A stretch of DNA of 21,236 nucleotides from a virus, in IMG/VR virus record IMGVR_UViG_3300005577_000102, positions 1 to 21,236 of that record. One strand, given 5' to 3'. Below the pieces are notes generated by a model that was not told the origin of the DNA, did no database searches, and saw only the letters and a program-made list of their open reading frames with translations. Position 1 is the stretch's first letter. Each line of letters starts with the position of its first letter. The translations under genes and the position numbers were made by a program. Of this stretch, positions 1 through 8,697 are shown in pieces.

Positions 1-19
1 AACACTGGGACCACAGCAA

Positions 20-772
20 ATGAATCTCGAACTCCAAGCCAAGCAACGTCTGCTCGCCAGCTCGACCTACGACCAGCCGACGCAGCCCGTGTCCAATTCG
101 GCCACCTTCTTCGCCAGCGTCGACGACGACTCGCGGCGCGTGATCGAGACCGAGCTGGGCGATGCACGCCGCGGCCACGCCGCCGCAAAGGCCCGTGGTC
201 ACACCGATGCGGTGACCGCTTACGAGAACCTGATCTCCGAGCTCGAGCGCGCGTCCAAGCCGGTCACGGCCAACGACACGTCGGACTTCGGATCGCTGCC
301 GACCTCGAACCCGAGCGACCTGCCCGCCACAGACCACGAGGCGGAAGCCGCAGACGACGTGATCCTGGGCGCCGACACGAGCTCCGCGCAGCAGCCGTGC
401 ATCATGGAAGGCGACGTCGATCCTGCCGATCCGAACGGCGAAGACCCGCTGAAGCTCGACACGACGGCCAGCCGCCTCTTCACCGAAGCCGAGGTGCGTG
501 AAGCCGGCAAGCGCTATCGCGCGGAACTCGAGGCCGAAGCCGGCCGACCGCTCAGCGACGACGAGGTGATCGCCATGGCGAATGCGAAGACGCTGGCGTC
601 GACCGAAGATCCGATCTCCGACGGCGCGGCCTTCGACATGCTCATCGACGGCGACGACGAGGAAGACGAGCCGGTCGTGCAGGAGCTGACGAACAACGAC
701 GGTGGCGTCGAGCCGCCGACCGATCAGCCGCTCCTCATCGACGACGTGAGCCAAGGCCCTCCCACCATCTAG
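20..772 (+). CDS. Acidic 250-residue protein with the shared N-terminal tag; function unknown
   Basis: I do not recognise a family. The protein begins MNLELQAKQRLLASS, which carries the L-x-A-K-x-R-L core found at the start of seven other proteins here; this fixes the start at position 20, although only a weak purine stretch (ctggga) precedes it. The rest is hydrophilic and strongly acidic, rich in Asp, Glu, Ser, Thr and Pro, with no membrane segment. Residues about 160-200 (FTEAEVREAGKRYRAELEAEAG and on) look helical, and an Asp/Glu run near residues 210-220 (DGDDEEDE) precedes a Pro-rich tail. Such composition is common in scaffold-like or internal head proteins. It is followed after 9 bases by the next gene with a good ribosome site, suggesting one transcript. 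A packaged virion protein is my inference from the tag; the coding call is secure. Confidence 0.8.
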   Translation: MNLELQAKQRLLASSTYDQPTQPVSNSATFFASVDDDSRRVIETELGDARRGHAAAKARGHTDAVTAYENLISELERASKPVTANDTSDFGSLPTSNPSDLPATDHEAEAADDVILGADTSSAQQPCIMEGDVDPADPNGEDPLKLDTTASRLFTEAEVREAGKRYRAELEAEAGRPLSDDEVIAMANAKTLASTEDPISDGAAFDMLIDGDDEEDEPVVQELTNNDGGVEPPTDQPLLIDDVSQGPPTI

Positions 773-781
773 GAGTCCCAC

Positions 782-1474
782 ATGGGCCCGTACTCGAAGC
801 TGCTCCAGCGGCCACCAGGGCCTCTGGACTTCCCGCACAACTTCAACCCGCACGCTGTAAATATCTGGTTTGCAGCGTGCTCGGGTCTTCCCTCCGACAC
901 ACGGTCAGCATGGGTTACCGCTCTCCAACGCTACAAGGAGGGTTGTAAATCGGCTGGCCTGTTGCCATTTGTGATGCCGGAAGCGGACACCAACATCGCA
1001 ATCAGGAACTACCTCTGGACCCAGCGCCGGCACCTGGTCAGGTTCTTGAATGTGAGCCGACTGATGCGGGGCCTGAGCCCGTGGCACAACTTGGAGCGGC
1101 AGGCCCGAATCGAGAGCTACGGCTTCTCGATCCTCGTGCAAGCGCAGTTCAAGATCGAAGACCCCGAGTGGCACACCCGGCTGTTCCGTATGCCCGGCGG
1201 TTACAGGTTCAGCCGCATCCGCGATTCGGAGCGCCGCTACCGGTGCGAGCTCGACCCTGGTCTGCTCGTCTTCGTCTACAACCGCGAGACCCTGAATCCA
1301 CGGCAGTGGTTCATCGGCTACGAAATCAGGGCGCCGCTCGTGCCGGTCTACGCGCCAGGCATGAACACGGGTCCCGATCTCCGTGCCAAGGAGCAGTTCA
1401 TCCTCGATGAGCTGTGGAAGCCGCTGATGAACACGTACCGAGCTCGCGACTCGACAGGAGTGCGACACCTATGA
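782..1474 (+). CDS. Hypothetical protein, 230 residues
   Basis: No recognised domain. It is a soluble-looking, Arg- and Trp-rich protein of mixed alpha/beta character with no signal peptide or membrane segment. The ATG is preceded by aggag at 771-775 with normal spacing. Its stop overlaps the next start as ATGA (1471-1474), so the two are probably translationally coupled. Codon use is more relaxed than in the capsid genes: GTA, AAT, TTT, TGT, AAA and TTG occur close together around 855-975. That suggests lower expression or a different history from the structural genes. Its place just upstream of the giant helicase is the only clue to its role. A second long plus-strand reading exists inside it, but it lacks a ribosome site and I do not accept it. 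Confidence 0.75.
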   Translation: MGPYSKLLQRPPGPLDFPHNFNPHAVNIWFAACSGLPSDTRSAWVTALQRYKEGCKSAGLLPFVMPEADTNIAIRNYLWTQRRHLVRFLNVSRLMRGLSPWHNLERQARIESYGFSILVQAQFKIEDPEWHTRLFRMPGGYRFSRIRDSERRYRCELDPGLLVFVYNRETLNPRQWFIGYEIRAPLVPVYAPGMNTGPDLRAKEQFILDELWKPLMNTYRARDSTGVRHL

Positions 1475-1836
1475 CCTACGTCAGCTTCGACTACCGCTAC
1501 CAGGGAGCGTCTGGCGAATGCGCGGGCACCAGCTTCAAGCAGGCACTCGACCACGCCAAGAATGATTTCCTGAAGCGGCGCGGCTACCCAATCACGCATC
1601 CCAAGTTCAAGATCATGAAGGCTGAACTCCGGGATGCACCGTTCCTGCTCAGCCTCAGTCCGCTCGCGGCCCGCAGGTACAAGGAACTCTATCTCGCGTT
1701 TCGGGAGGGACAACTCCGAGGCGACGAAATCAAGACACTGGATGACTTCCAGGCCATCATCAAGTCCAAAGAGGAATTCAATGAACGCCATCGCATCGGA
1801 ACGCATCGGCCAACCGCTCCTGCCGTTGCCCGTTAG
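1471..1836 (+). CDS. Hypothetical protein, 121 residues, overlapping the helicase start
   Basis: The start at 1471 is chosen because it forms an ATGA overlap with the upstream stop and lies just after acaggag (1455-1461). An upstream non-ATG start in the same frame would lie deep inside the previous gene. The product is basic and mainly helical, starting MTYVSFDYRYQGASGECAG. The N-terminal YVSFDYRYQG stretch looks like a beta strand, and residues about 60-105 (LAARRYKELYLAFREGQLRG and on) look like two helices. I do not recognise a family. The last 56 bases overlap the start of the 1624-residue helicase gene in another frame, so this gene carries the ribosome site of its neighbour (aaagaggaa at 1768-1776). 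Translational coupling to the helicase is likely. The C-terminal Arg/Pro/Ala tail is translated from the overlap and may not be functionally constrained. Confidence 0.7.
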   Translation: MTYVSFDYRYQGASGECAGTSFKQALDHAKNDFLKRRGYPITHPKFKIMKAELRDAPFLLSLSPLAARRYKELYLAFREGQLRGDEIKTLDDFQAIIKSKEEFNERHRIGTHRPTAPAVAR

Positions 1837-4800
1837 CAAGCTCAGGGCGGCCCTGGTGAAGCGGCCGCGCACGAACCTGGTACCCAACAGCCAGTTCGAC
1901 GTCACCAAGGAGCAGAAGCAGCAGGGCTTCCTCGGTGTCTTCAACTGGATGTACAGCGGTGACCCGCGCAAGACGATGCTGAAGCTCGCCTTCGCACCGC
2001 TGATGAACATGTCGGCCATGCCGGTCGGCAAGATGCCTGCCGCCAAGACGCCGGAGCAGCGCAAGGAGCGCAAGAACCTCAACCAGGCCATCGCCGAGTG
2101 GGAGAAGAAGCGCATCGACTGGGGCCTGAACCAGTACACGTCGCTGCGCAAGGTCAACGCCGGCAACGACTCGCACTTCCTGCTGAAGCTGCCGGTCGTC
2201 CAGCTGACGACTGCGAGCCCTGAATCGGTCGACTTCGTGCTGCAGCTGTTCGGCGGCGAGTCCATGACCGACGAAGCCCGCAACAAGTACATCGAAGTCT
2301 GCCAGGCCGGCCTCACATCCGAGACTCCGCAGTACACCCTGTTCCCGGGTTCGCAGGTCGTGGCCAAGGCCGGCATCAAGGCCGACGCGACCACGATGTT
2401 CAGCCAGTGCCTGCGCGGCGTCGGCTACCAGGTTGACAGCCGCCATGTCACGATCTTCCTCGAGTTCGTCATCAAGCCGGTCGAGGCCTGCTACCTGATC
2501 TCGACCGACTGGGCCGAGATCCGTCCGGTCGACCTGTACCCGCTGTTCACGATGTGGGTCGAGGCCGAGTACGTCAGCCGTCAGTACGGCAAGAGCGCGA
2601 CCTCGATCTCTCGCATCGCCGAGACGCTGCCGAAGCATCTCGAGTCCGACGAGCGCGTGGACGAGAACAACATCACCATCAACCTGAAGGGCGAGCCGAT
2701 CTGGATTCCGCGTGCCTGCAACAACACGAACAAGTACGAGTCCATGTTCAGCGCTGCCGGTCAACAAGGTGACGGCGAGTTCGCGCTGCGCCGGATGGGC
2801 TCGGCTGGCAAGCCGCAGCTCCCGATCAACATCCCGATCCTGACCGACTGGGTGAACAACAAGTTCACGTACTCGGACTCGACCGGCAAGCCGCAAGTTC
2901 TCGACCTGGCGCACATGCGCAAGTGCAACGCGTCGATGGCCATGAACCTGCTGAAGCGCCCGATCCCGGATGCATTCATCACGCGCATGAGCCACTACGC
3001 GGAGGCCTGCAACCTGAGCATCGTGGCCCGGAACTACGGCGCCAAGATCGAGGACTTCCCCGGCGCGAGCGACGACCTCAGCATCGAGGACTACGCGAAG
3101 TTCGCCTTCAAGCAGTACTACGAGCTGACGAACGCGCAGTTCATGACCGGCTACTGGCTGATGGACAGCCTCAACGTCGTTGGAGGCGACCACAACTCGC
3201 CTGACGTGGAAGCCGAGCTCGCGATCCAGCCCGTCGCACGGTTCATCGTCACGCTCGCGGCCACGATGGTGAGGAACATCGAGTCGCTGTTCGTCAAGTA
3301 CGCCGTGACCACGATGACCGACCAGCTGGGTCAGATCCAGGTGCTCGCTGCCTACGGCGCTGATCTCGCCACGACGACGGTGCAGGCCGCGGCCATCAAC
3401 AAGCCGGCCGCTCTGCAAGGCGTGGACAAGAACTGGACTCCGCCGGCAGCCCCGCTGCTGACGCGCAAGTTCAGCGAGGAAGAGTCGGGTCTTCTGCCCC
3501 ACCAAGCCAAGATCCGCAACATCATGCGCGGTCGTCCTGACCTCGCTGCGTGGCCGGTCGACGCCGGTGGTGGCAAGTCGATGCTGGCGATCACGGACAT
3601 CCTGTACGAGATCGCGCACGGCGAGTCGTCGCCCTACCTCGTGATGTGCCCCAGCCACCTGGTGGCCAACTACGTGTCGGAAATCGTCGAGTTCACCGAC
3701 GGCAAGATCAACGTGATTCCGATCACGAGCTACAACGTGCGCACTTCGGGCCTCCCGCGCCTGAAGGAGATCATGGAAGCGGCGCCGATCAACACCATCC
3801 TGGTGGTCGACTACGACGCGCTGAAGTTCCGCTCGCGCGCGACCGTCTACGGCACGTCGACCATCACGGTCTACCCGGTCATCGACCTGATTCGTCAGTT
3901 CCAGCCTGGCTACGTCCTCATGGACGAATCGCACTTCCTGCGCAACACGGGCTCGGCTCGCATGAAGTCGGTGATGACCCTGGTCGCCGACATCAAGAAG
4001 AAGCGCATCGCTTCGGGCACGATGAACCCGGATTCGCCGTCCGACCTCCCCGGCCAGATGGCTATCCTGGACCCGACGGTCTTCGGCACCCGTGCGCAGT
4101 TCAACGAGAAGTACGGCGCGAAGATCAGCGGTCAGCGCGTGCTGCAGTGGAACCAGACCGGCCCGAATGCGGTCTCGACCGTGCTGTCGAAGCTGAAGGA
4201 GACTGTGGTGTGGGCGCCGGCGAAGCGCAAGGAATGGGCTTGCGCCCTGCCCCCGCGCTCCGACCAGTTCTCCATGGTGACGCTGACGCCTCGGCAGAAG
4301 GAGATGTACGACGCGATCTTCGACGACATGATCTCGAGCATCCGCAAGGCCGCCGAGACCGACAAGAACGCGAAGGCACTTCTGGAGAAGCTGACGGGCA
4401 AGAAGGCGACTGCCGAGGACGAAGAGAAGTTCGGCGACCTCGGCGACGTGAACCCGGATGCCGACGACGACTCGGAAGACGACGTGGACGACATCGGTCC
4501 GGCCATCCAGCCGTACCTGGCCGACATCGAGCGCTTCGTCACGAACCCGGCCTTCCATCCGTACGCCAAGAACGGCTTCATCAACGCTGAAGGCCAACGT
4601 GTGCCGCCGCTCTCGGGCGACGACCTCAAGAGCCCGAAGGCGCTGCTGCTGGCGCGTCGACTGCGCGAGTACCTCGACACGCACGACTCGAAGGCTCTGG
4701 TCTTCACCAACTACAACGAGTCCACCGACTCGCTGTTCGAGGCGATGCCTGACGACCTCAAGGCTTGCGGGCTGCTCTACAAGACCAGCAGCAAGACCGA

Positions 4801-6655
4801 GATGGTCAACGCCTTCAAGAAAGATCCGAAGATCCGCTGGATGATCGGCATCCGCAAGAGCCTGGAAGTCGGTCTGAATCTGCAGCAGGCCGGCATGCTG
4901 ATCCGCATGGAAGGCGTGTGGACGCCGGGTGAACAGGAGCAAGGTGACTCGCGTATCGAACGCCCGAACTTCTCGAAGGGCGGCGACAAGCGCGAAGAGC
5001 TGATCTTCGACACCATCGTGGCCGACAAGACGATCGACATCACGAAGGCTGCGCGCCTGCGTGCCAAGATCGTGCAGCTCGCGAAGTTCGACAACCCGAC
5101 GAACCCGAACTACCAGGCGATCCCGGAGATCCCCGTCATTCCTATGACGCTGGACACCATCGTCACGATGAATGACTTCGACTCGAACCTTGCCGCCTAC
5201 AAGGACTCGATGGAGATGCTCAGCGAGACGGTGAAGGCCGAGAACCGCGAGTACAAGGAGAAGATGATCGCCGAGGGCGGCTTCAAGTTCACGCAGGTCG
5301 CGCAGGCGCCTACACCTCCGGGTGCAGCACTGCTGGCCCGCGTGCCTTACGCCCAGGGCACCGAGCTCTACAAGGCGTCGGAGATGGGCCTGGTCCGGGT
5401 CGACAACTACCTGGGCATGGAACTCACCGGCGAGGACGACGAGGACGAGGTGCCGACCGGCGACGACGATGACGACTCGAAGGACAGCGCCGTCATCAAG
5501 GCCCAGCGTGCCAAGGTCATGGGCATGCGGTGTCACTGCGAGTTCGGCGACGGCACGATCTTCGGCGCTGCTGCACTCGGCAAGGGCAACTTCATCTCTC
5601 GCGTTCACGTGCTGCTCGAAGACGGGTCCAAGGCGCGTGGTCTCAAGGCCACCAACGTCTTCGTCATGACACGGACCGAGACCAATGGCATCGACATGCG
5701 CAACAAGATCGCGCAGGCGGCCGGTCTGGAAATGACCGCGCCGATCACGGTGCCGGGCTTGGTCGTCAAGCAGGCGAAGATCAGCCAGCGCCAGATCGAC
5801 CTGAAGAAGAAGGCCGAAGAGAAGGAGAAGCTGAAGAACCAGGTGAAGATCCTCGACCGCAAGTCGAAGATGAGCATCGGGCTGCAGCTGTCGATGCTGA
5901 ACGGCTACATGCGTCTCACCTACGACATCGGCACGAACCAGTCGGCGGTCAAGGCACTCGAGGCCGTGGGCTTCCGTCGCGATCCGGCCTACATGCAAGC
6001 GCGTATCAAGAATGCGCGCGTGCTCCTCAAGCAGGCTGAAGTGTGGGCCGAAGCCGGCTTCGAGGTCGACGACAAGGTCGACAACGACGCGTTCGACGTG
6101 CTGACGCAGGAACTGACCGGTGGCAACATCGCGACTTCCCGGCGCTACGCGCGGCTCATGGCTGGTGGCAACTTCCGCAACTACATGCGGCAGGAGTTCA
6201 AGCCGCGTGCCGACAAGAAGAGCCTCTGCCTCTTCGCACTCGTGACCGACGGTGGTGACACCGACCCGATCGCGATCCGTGAAGCCGAGAAGAACGGGGT
6301 CAACCCGAACTTCGGTGTCGCCTACATGTGTCTGCCCTACGGCGGCGGTTTCCCTGGCACCAAGCTGGCGACCTCCAGCCGCTACAAGGTGCCGGGCATG
6401 ACGTGGCGCCTGGCCGATCCGACCCTGTCGGTCTTCGTCAACAACCTCAGCGGTGCAGCCAAGGTCATCAACCAACTGCTGCAAGCCGGCGTCAAGGTCA
6501 TGAACGGCGACGAGCTGAAGCTGCAGGCGAAGAAGGTCAAGAAGCTGGTGCCGAAGGACGACGACACGCTCGATTTCCGAGTCGATGCCGCGCCGGAGGC
6601 TGGAGGCGAGGACGAAGAAGAAGTGCAACCGCAACGTCGTGGTCGCAAGGGCTGA
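1781..6655 (+). CDS. Giant SNF2-family (superfamily 2) helicase/translocase, 1624 residues
   Basis: An ATP-driven nucleic-acid translocase by its motifs. Residues 594-600 (DAGGGKS) are the Walker A motif with K599. MDESH at 714-718 is motif II (DExH type). SGT follows as motif III. In the second RecA lobe VGLNLQQA is motif V and QGDSRIER at 1054-1061 is motif VI with the arginine-finger residues. About 590 residues precede the ATPase core and match nothing I know. Acidic linkers lie near 880-907 and 1217-1236. Residues about 1247-1300 (FGDGTIFG, then VLLEDGS) look like a small SH3/Tudor-like barrel, followed by a charged helix near 1337-1365. The start at 1781 follows gaggaa and is preferred to an in-frame start 147 bases earlier. 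No methyltransferase motif was seen. Its place beside head genes suggests a virion-associated or DNA-entry/protection role, perhaps analogous to phage P1 DarB, but that is inference. Confidence 0.88.
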   Translation: MNAIASERIGQPLLPLPVSKLRAALVKRPRTNLVPNSQFDVTKEQKQQGFLGVFNWMYSGDPRKTMLKLAFAPLMNMSAMPVGKMPAAKTPEQRKERKNLNQAIAEWEKKRIDWGLNQYTSLRKVNAGNDSHFLLKLPVVQLTTASPESVDFVLQLFGGESMTDEARNKYIEVCQAGLTSETPQYTLFPGSQVVAKAGIKADATTMFSQCLRGVGYQVDSRHVTIFLEFVIKPVEACYLISTDWAEIRPVDLYPLFTMWVEAEYVSRQYGKSATSISRIAETLPKHLESDERVDENNITINLKGEPIWIPRACNNTNKYESMFSAAGQQGDGEFALRRMGSAGKPQLPINIPILTDWVNNKFTYSDSTGKPQVLDLAHMRKCNASMAMNLLKRPIPDAFITRMSHYAEACNLSIVARNYGAKIEDFPGASDDLSIEDYAKFAFKQYYELTNAQFMTGYWLMDSLNVVGGDHNSPDVEAELAIQPVARFIVTLAATMVRNIESLFVKYAVTTMTDQLGQIQVLAAYGADLATTTVQAAAINKPAALQGVDKNWTPPAAPLLTRKFSEEESGLLPHQAKIRNIMRGRPDLAAWPVDAGGGKSMLAITDILYEIAHGESSPYLVMCPSHLVANYVSEIVEFTDGKINVIPITSYNVRTSGLPRLKEIMEAAPINTILVVDYDALKFRSRATVYGTSTITVYPVIDLIRQFQPGYVLMDESHFLRNTGSARMKSVMTLVADIKKKRIASGTMNPDSPSDLPGQMAILDPTVFGTRAQFNEKYGAKISGQRVLQWNQTGPNAVSTVLSKLKETVVWAPAKRKEWACALPPRSDQFSMVTLTPRQKEMYDAIFDDMISSIRKAAETDKNAKALLEKLTGKKATAEDEEKFGDLGDVNPDADDDSEDDVDDIGPAIQPYLADIERFVTNPAFHPYAKNGFINAEGQRVPPLSGDDLKSPKALLLARRLREYLDTHDSKALVFTNYNESTDSLFEAMPDDLKACGLLYKTSSKTEMVNAFKKDPKIRWMIGIRKSLEVGLNLQQAGMLIRMEGVWTPGEQEQGDSRIERPNFSKGGDKREELIFDTIVADKTIDITKAARLRAKIVQLAKFDNPTNPNYQAIPEIPVIPMTLDTIVTMNDFDSNLAAYKDSMEMLSETVKAENREYKEKMIAEGGFKFTQVAQAPTPPGAALLARVPYAQGTELYKASEMGLVRVDNYLGMELTGEDDEDEVPTGDDDDDSKDSAVIKAQRAKVMGMRCHCEFGDGTIFGAAALGKGNFISRVHVLLEDGSKARGLKATNVFVMTRTETNGIDMRNKIAQAAGLEMTAPITVPGLVVKQAKISQRQIDLKKKAEEKEKLKNQVKILDRKSKMSIGLQLSMLNGYMRLTYDIGTNQSAVKALEAVGFRRDPAYMQARIKNARVLLKQAEVWAEAGFEVDDKVDNDAFDVLTQELTGGNIATSRRYARLMAGGNFRNYMRQEFKPRADKKSLCLFALVTDGGDTDPIAIREAEKNGVNPNFGVAYMCLPYGGGFPGTKLATSSRYKVPGMTWRLADPTLSVFVNNLSGAAKVINQLLQAGVKVMNGDELKLQAKKVKKLVPKDDDTLDFRVDAAPEAGGEDEEEVQPQRRGRKG

Positions 6656-6673
6656 CCGCAATTTCATGAGACA

Positions 6674-6695
6674 GGGTGAGACTACGGTCTCGCCC
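6674..6695 (+). terminator. Stable stem-loop with TACG tetraloop after the helicase gene
   Basis: A 9-bp stem (gggtgagac paired with gtctcgccc, one G-T wobble) closes a TACG loop, giving the C(UACG)G form that is exceptionally stable in RNA. It sits 18 bases after the helicase stop and 29 bases before the next start. No T run follows, so a classical intrinsic terminator is not well supported. An RNA 3'-end stabiliser, processing site or partial terminator separating the helicase from the head genes is equally plausible. Confidence 0.5.
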
Positions 6696-6724
6696 GCTCT
6701 CTGATCCACACAAAGGACTGTGAC

Positions 6725-7474
6725 ATGTCGAATCTCTCTGTGATTCCGCTGAAGAAGGCGATGGCCGAAGCCGGCTTTCTGATCTCCGAAGGCGAAGGCT
6801 TCCTCAAGCACGAGTTCCAGATGGCTCGTGACTACCTGACCAACATCGGGATGGGCCACATCGGCGACAACTTCCACGAGTTCGAGGCCGAGCTGGCCAA
6901 GGGCGCGCACGCGCTGGTCTCCGGCGTCACGCACCTCGTGGCCAAGGTCGAAGAGAAGGCGAAGGACCGCTTCGACCCCGAGACCGGGAAGAAGATCGTG
7001 GAGCCGCCGCTGAACAACAGCCCGCTGCTGAACACCGATCCGATCCCCGGGTCCACCGCCAACACCATCTCGGTCGCCGATCTGCACGCCGCGCATCAAG
7101 CGCCGCCGGTCGCCGTCGCCGAACAGCCGGGCTTCAGCTTCGAAGGCCAGCCGGTCGACACCGAAGAAGACGAAGCGACGGAAGAAGCCGAGCAAGCCGC
7201 TGCCGCCGAGAAGGCCGCAGCCGAAGCTGCTGCGGTGCAAGCTGCCGAAGCCCAGGAAGCCCAGGCTGCGATCGAACGCCAGGCGGCTGCCGAAGCCCAA
7301 GCCAAGGCTGAAGCCGAAGCGGCTGCTGCCGCGGAAGCCAAGGCCAAGGCTGATGCGGAAGCCGAGAAGGCCGCTGCGGTCGCTGCTCAACAGGCTGCCG
7401 ACTCGCAGGTGCAAGCCTCGACCGATCCGACGCACGTCGAGTCGACCGCCAACCAGACCGAAACCAAGGAGTAA
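6725..7474 (+). CDS. Ala/Glu-rich putative virion or assembly protein, 249 residues
   Basis: Residues 1-80 look like an ordered helical domain (for example KKAMAEAGFLISEGEGFLKH). Residues about 81-145 form a Pro/Asn/Thr-rich linker, and residues 146-228 are almost entirely Ala, Glu, Lys and Gln, predicting one long helix or coiled coil. There is no signal peptide or membrane helix. The start is supported by aaagga 7 bases upstream. It is the first gene after the hairpin at 6674 and begins the run leading to protease, scaffold and capsid genes. T4 has small acidic or helical prohead-core genes (67, 68) in the comparable place before protease gene 21. A prohead-core or assembly role is therefore a reasonable inference, not a recognised homology. 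Low-complexity Ala-rich coiled coils also occur in tail and injection proteins. Confidence 0.75.
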   Translation: MSNLSVIPLKKAMAEAGFLISEGEGFLKHEFQMARDYLTNIGMGHIGDNFHEFEAELAKGAHALVSGVTHLVAKVEEKAKDRFDPETGKKIVEPPLNNSPLLNTDPIPGSTANTISVADLHAAHQAPPVAVAEQPGFSFEGQPVDTEEDEATEEAEQAAAAEKAAAEAAAVQAAEAQEAQAAIERQAAAEAQAKAEAEAAAAAEAKAKADAEAEKAAAVAAQQAADSQVQASTDPTHVESTANQTETKE

Positions 7475-7477
7475 CGC

Positions 7478-7903
7478 ATGGCCCGAATCGTCGGTAACGG
7501 TGGCGGCTCTGGTGGCCTCGGCGCTTCGGGCTCCGGCTCGGGCGTCGCCCGCCAGCGCGCCCCCTTCGGTCGTGTCACCATCGTCGCGGATGCCGATGGT
7601 GACATCATCTACCTGCCCATCACGGCGCTGATGGTGCACAACGGCCAGCTGTACCAGGGCATCTTCGCGCAGGCGGCCGCCATCACCGGCGGCACCGTGC
7701 AGATCGATACCACGCTGGTCGAGCCTGACCTCGCGCTCAACCACTCGCAGGACACTCCTGCGGCTGGCGAGCCGAGCCACTGGCATCCCGACACCACGGT
7801 CGCGGTCGGCAACGGCATCTCCAAGCTCACGACTCCGGTCGCGACCGCACTCCGCATCACCTTCGCCAAGAAGGGCACGATGCTCTTCCTCGCAGGAGTC
7901 TGA
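7478..7903 (+). CDS. Small putative virion structural protein, 141 residues
   Basis: The product starts with a Gly/Ser-rich flexible segment (residues 2-25, GNGGGSGGLGASGSGSG). A predominantly beta-sheet body follows, with alternating hydrophobic strands (VTIVADADGDIIYLPI, ALRITFAKKGTMLFLAGV). This layout is typical of capsid decoration or head-surface proteins, but I cannot name a family. The ribosome site aaggag lies in the tail of the previous gene, 3 bases upstream, and the stop of this gene is one base before the protease start, so the trio 6725-7474, 7478-7903 and 7905-8693 is clearly co-transcribed and probably co-translated. Codon use is strongly biased, as in the capsid genes, which fits an abundant product. 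A head-completion or decoration protein is my best guess. Confidence 0.72.
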   Translation: MARIVGNGGGSGGLGASGSGSGVARQRAPFGRVTIVADADGDIIYLPITALMVHNGQLYQGIFAQAAAITGGTVQIDTTLVEPDLALNHSQDTPAAGEPSHWHPDTTVAVGNGISKLTTPVATALRITFAKKGTMLFLAGV

Positions 7904-7904
7904 C

Positions 7905-8693
7905 ATGGGTGGCCGTTTTCCCGCACAGTACTTCGACCGCGAGGAGCGTGATCGCATGCTCACGGCCGCCACGCTCATCAAGGGCGTGGGCGTCAGCGAG
8001 GAGCCGGCCTTCGATGCAGATGCGAAGCCGGATACCGAAGCGGCCGAGATGGTTCGCAAGCTCGACTTCGAGACGTGGCTGCCGTTCGCGGCAAAGACGT
8101 ACCACATCAGTCCTCACATCGAGGACTACATCATGAAGTCGATGCCGATCTGCCCGTCGGATTTCCCGAATCGGAACGGCATCGGCTTCCCGCTGCAAGA
8201 GCTCATCGCCTTCCAGCCGCCTCCGATGAACCGCCAGGTCTACAAGGCCTGGACCGGCTGCCCGATTCACCTCGAGCACGACAACGAGGACTGGACCAAG
8301 GCCTACGGTGTCATGTTCGACACGGCACTGACCAAGATCACGAACTTCGGGCGCGGCAAGCACTGGAAGGTCATGGGTCTGGTCGGCGTCGACAAGAACA
8401 AGTACCCCGACATCGCGAAGGAGCTGCTCGAAGGCAAGATCACGACCGGCTCGATGGGTGCGCTGGCTGACAGGTTCTCGTGCGCGGTCTGCGGTCGCGA
8501 AGCCACGGAGAACAAGTTCATGAACTGCAACCACGTGGGCTCCACCAAGGAGGTCAACTGGAAGCTCGTGGACTACATGGGCAAGCAGCGCATCGCGTAC
8601 CTCAACGCTCACGGCCTGTCGCCGATCGAGTACTCCATCGTCCGCGATCCCGCCTGGGTCTCGGCCATGTCCGACCACATCATGAGCTGGTGA
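7905..8693 (+). CDS. Prohead (capsid maturation) serine protease, 262 residues
   Basis: Likely the phage prohead protease that trims scaffold and capsid proteins during maturation (herpesvirus assemblin-like fold). Candidate catalytic residues are H122 or H125 (IHLEHDNED) and S183 in GSMGALADR. The serine lies in the Ser-Met-Gly context, with the preceding VMGLVGVDK strand and IAKELLEGKI helix, that I associate with T4-type and jumbo-phage prohead proteases. It is followed by CAVCGREATENKFMNCNH (C193, C196, C208, H210), a Cys/His cluster that could bind zinc and that I recall in similar phage proteases. The gene position agrees: it precedes the acidic scaffold candidate and major capsid gene, as T4 gene 21 precedes 22 and 23. 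Start is supported by caggag upstream. The N-terminal 60 residues are hydrophilic and may be an autocleaved leader. Protease identity rests on motif plus context. Confidence 0.72.
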   Translation: MGGRFPAQYFDREERDRMLTAATLIKGVGVSEEPAFDADAKPDTEAAEMVRKLDFETWLPFAAKTYHISPHIEDYIMKSMPICPSDFPNRNGIGFPLQELIAFQPPPMNRQVYKAWTGCPIHLEHDNEDWTKAYGVMFDTALTKITNFGRGKHWKVMGLVGVDKNKYPDIAKELLEGKITTGSMGALADRFSCAVCGREATENKFMNCNHVGSTKEVNWKLVDYMGKQRIAYLNAHGLSPIEYSIVRDPAWVSAMSDHIMSW

Positions 8694-8697
8694 CACC

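Noticed and set aside
1634-1780. 49-codon N-terminal extension of the helicase
   Set aside because: It fully overlaps another gene, has no ribosome site at its start, and ATG 1781 follows a good gaggaa site.
6514-6549. LKLQAKKVKKL near the helicase C-terminus as another copy of the tag
   Set aside because: It is internal, lacks the R-L core at the right spacing and lies in a general Lys-rich stretch, so chance resemblance is likely.
1778-8107. Minus-strand open frame of about 2109 codons covering the helicase and head genes
   Set aside because: It mirrors codon bias: the plus-strand genes almost never use TTA, CTA or TCA in the relevant phase, so no reverse stops occur. Its Arg/Asp/Val/Leu/His-rich composition, crossing of several good plus genes and lack of a ribosome site argue against coding.
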